A DNA stretch of 64,000 nucleotides, taken from an uncultured Saprospiraceae bacterium. Lineage in GTDB: Bacteria > Bacteroidota > Bacteroidia > Chitinophagales > Saprospiraceae. Made by a program: the position numbers and the translations under genes. The notes below the pieces were generated by a model. The model was not told where the DNA came from and ran no database searches. It saw only the letters and a program-made list of their open reading frames with translations. Position 1 is the first letter of the stretch, and each line of letters starts with the position of its first letter. The stretch lies in NCBI GenBank assembly GCA_938015435.1, contig CALLPN010000001.1, positions 1-64,000 on the forward strand. The letters run 5' to 3'. Shown in pieces: positions 63,783 to 64,000 of the stretch.

Positions 63783-63830
63783 AAAAAAAAATCTACTAAG
63801 TGAAACATCACTTAGTAGATTTTTATAGCT
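63783..63830 (-). terminator. Bidirectional-looking terminator between FecR-like and receptor genes
   Basis: Perfect 15-base arms AAATCTACTAAGTGA and TCACTTAGTAGATTT, loop AACA. On the minus strand nine T follow; on the plus strand five T. It separates the FecR-like gene from the receptor transcript. Confidence 0.9.
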
Positions 63831-63852
63831 TTCTTTTATGTCTAATGTATTC

Positions 63853-64000
63853 TTATTTACGACATCTAATTCTCGATAACTTGATTCTATCTTTTGATTT
63901 CTTGACTACATTCATATCGTAAGTAAGTTCTAATATATCTAATACATCTTCTAATGATGTGTCCAATAAACTCATCGATGTGAATGGACATTCGTTTAAG
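63853..64000 (-). CDS. Partial FecR-family anti-sigma factor (C-terminal part)
   Basis: The frame enters from the right edge and ends in a stop at 63853-63855; 48 residues are in the window, too few for an ORF list. They read CPFTSMSLLDTSLEDVLDIL then a strand and an end in KLSRIRCRK. This matches the C-terminal domain (DUF4974) of Bacteroidota FecR proteins, with the L..SLE.VL..L pattern, which contacts the STN domain of its receptor. It lies directly upstream of an STN receptor, so the classic FecI-FecR-receptor order is likely; FecI would lie further right, outside the window. Confidence 0.75.
   Translation of the reverse strand, partial: LNECPFTSMSLLDTSLEDVLDILELTYDMNVVKKSKDRIKLSRIRCRK

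Noticed and set aside
63653-63811. 53 extra N-terminal residues of the TonB receptor
   Set aside because: The stretch would pass through the 15-base terminator stem and lacks features of a mature receptor; the ATG at 63652 starts a clean signal peptide.
1-64000. Search for CRISPR arrays, prophage, integrase or transposase genes and attachment sites
   Set aside because: No regularly spaced repeats beyond the pair at 52 kb, and no recognisable recombinase or phage gene in any reading frame listed here.

Overview
The window is an AT-rich chromosomal segment of a free-living, aerobic-type Bacteroidota bacterium. The protein style fits Saprospiraceae or a close relative, which is an inference from sequence wording and not a placement. 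Supporting signs are five proteins ending in type IX secretion (T9SS) sorting domains, a porT gene joined to ubiE, a TonB receptor with an STN domain next to DUF4249 and FecR-like genes, promoters of the Bacteroidota form TAnnTTTG (here often TAnnTTCG), and mostly weak or absent Shine-Dalgarno sequences. I see no tRNA, rRNA, CRISPR array, intact insertion sequence, prophage or plasmid gene. The window reads as core and lightly accessory chromosome.

Layout. 1-4.6 kb: end of a T9SS-secreted protein, a DbpA-like DEAD-box helicase with DEFD in motif II, a cold-shock-domain protein and a small secreted protein. 4.7-8.5 kb (minus): DUF5683 protein, an OmpA-family envelope protein with a VExx repeat, a DinB-like protein and an unknown. 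8.7-13.5 kb (plus): ubiE/menG overlapping porT, a YfgM-like TPR protein, ribH, an MBL hydrolase and trxA. 13.6-17.8 kb: a 1400-residue type B T9SS surface protein. 17.8-26.2 kb: HD and alpha/beta hydrolases, L-threonine aldolase, small proteins, xseB-app1, a 1034-residue T9SS protein and a small lipoprotein. 26.3-32.2 kb: pentapeptide protein, TspO-like and TauE/SafE-like membrane proteins, a proline-iminopeptidase-like lipoprotein, and a four-gene operon led by a DMT transporter. 32.3-35.4 kb: MtfA-like peptidase and a LytS/LytTR two-component pair. 35.4-41.2 kb (minus): the complete ligase-associated DNA-repair operon (exonuclease, ATP-dependent ligase, Lhr-type helicase, PdeM). 41.4-44.5 kb: small envelope genes with an L,D-transpeptidase. 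44.6-51 kb: two T9SS proteins, a FAS1 lipoprotein, a beta-barrel protein and ettA. 51-58 kb: a decayed gene, Fe-S oxidoreductase genes, a paired 69-bp repeat, nucleotide enzymes, an M43 peptidase and a TRAP binding protein. 58.3-64 kb: a Crp/Fnr regulator, a 1-kb gene-free stretch, then DUF4249 lipoprotein, STN-TonB receptor and the end of a FecR-like anti-sigma gene.

Working together. PorT is part of the machine that would export the five T9SS substrates. The ligase operon is a known repair module. FecR, STN receptor and DUF4249 form a surface-signalled uptake unit. ubiE and the membrane Fe-S protein both touch the menaquinone side of respiration.

I did not find a clearly new multi-gene system. 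The least explained signals are the two-hairpin 69-bp repeat at 52.0-52.2 kb with a partial third copy at 56.9 kb, several coding-like but broken stretches in the gaps, the apparent ATA/ATT start of the TauE-like gene, and an unknown secreted protein next to an L,D-transpeptidase.
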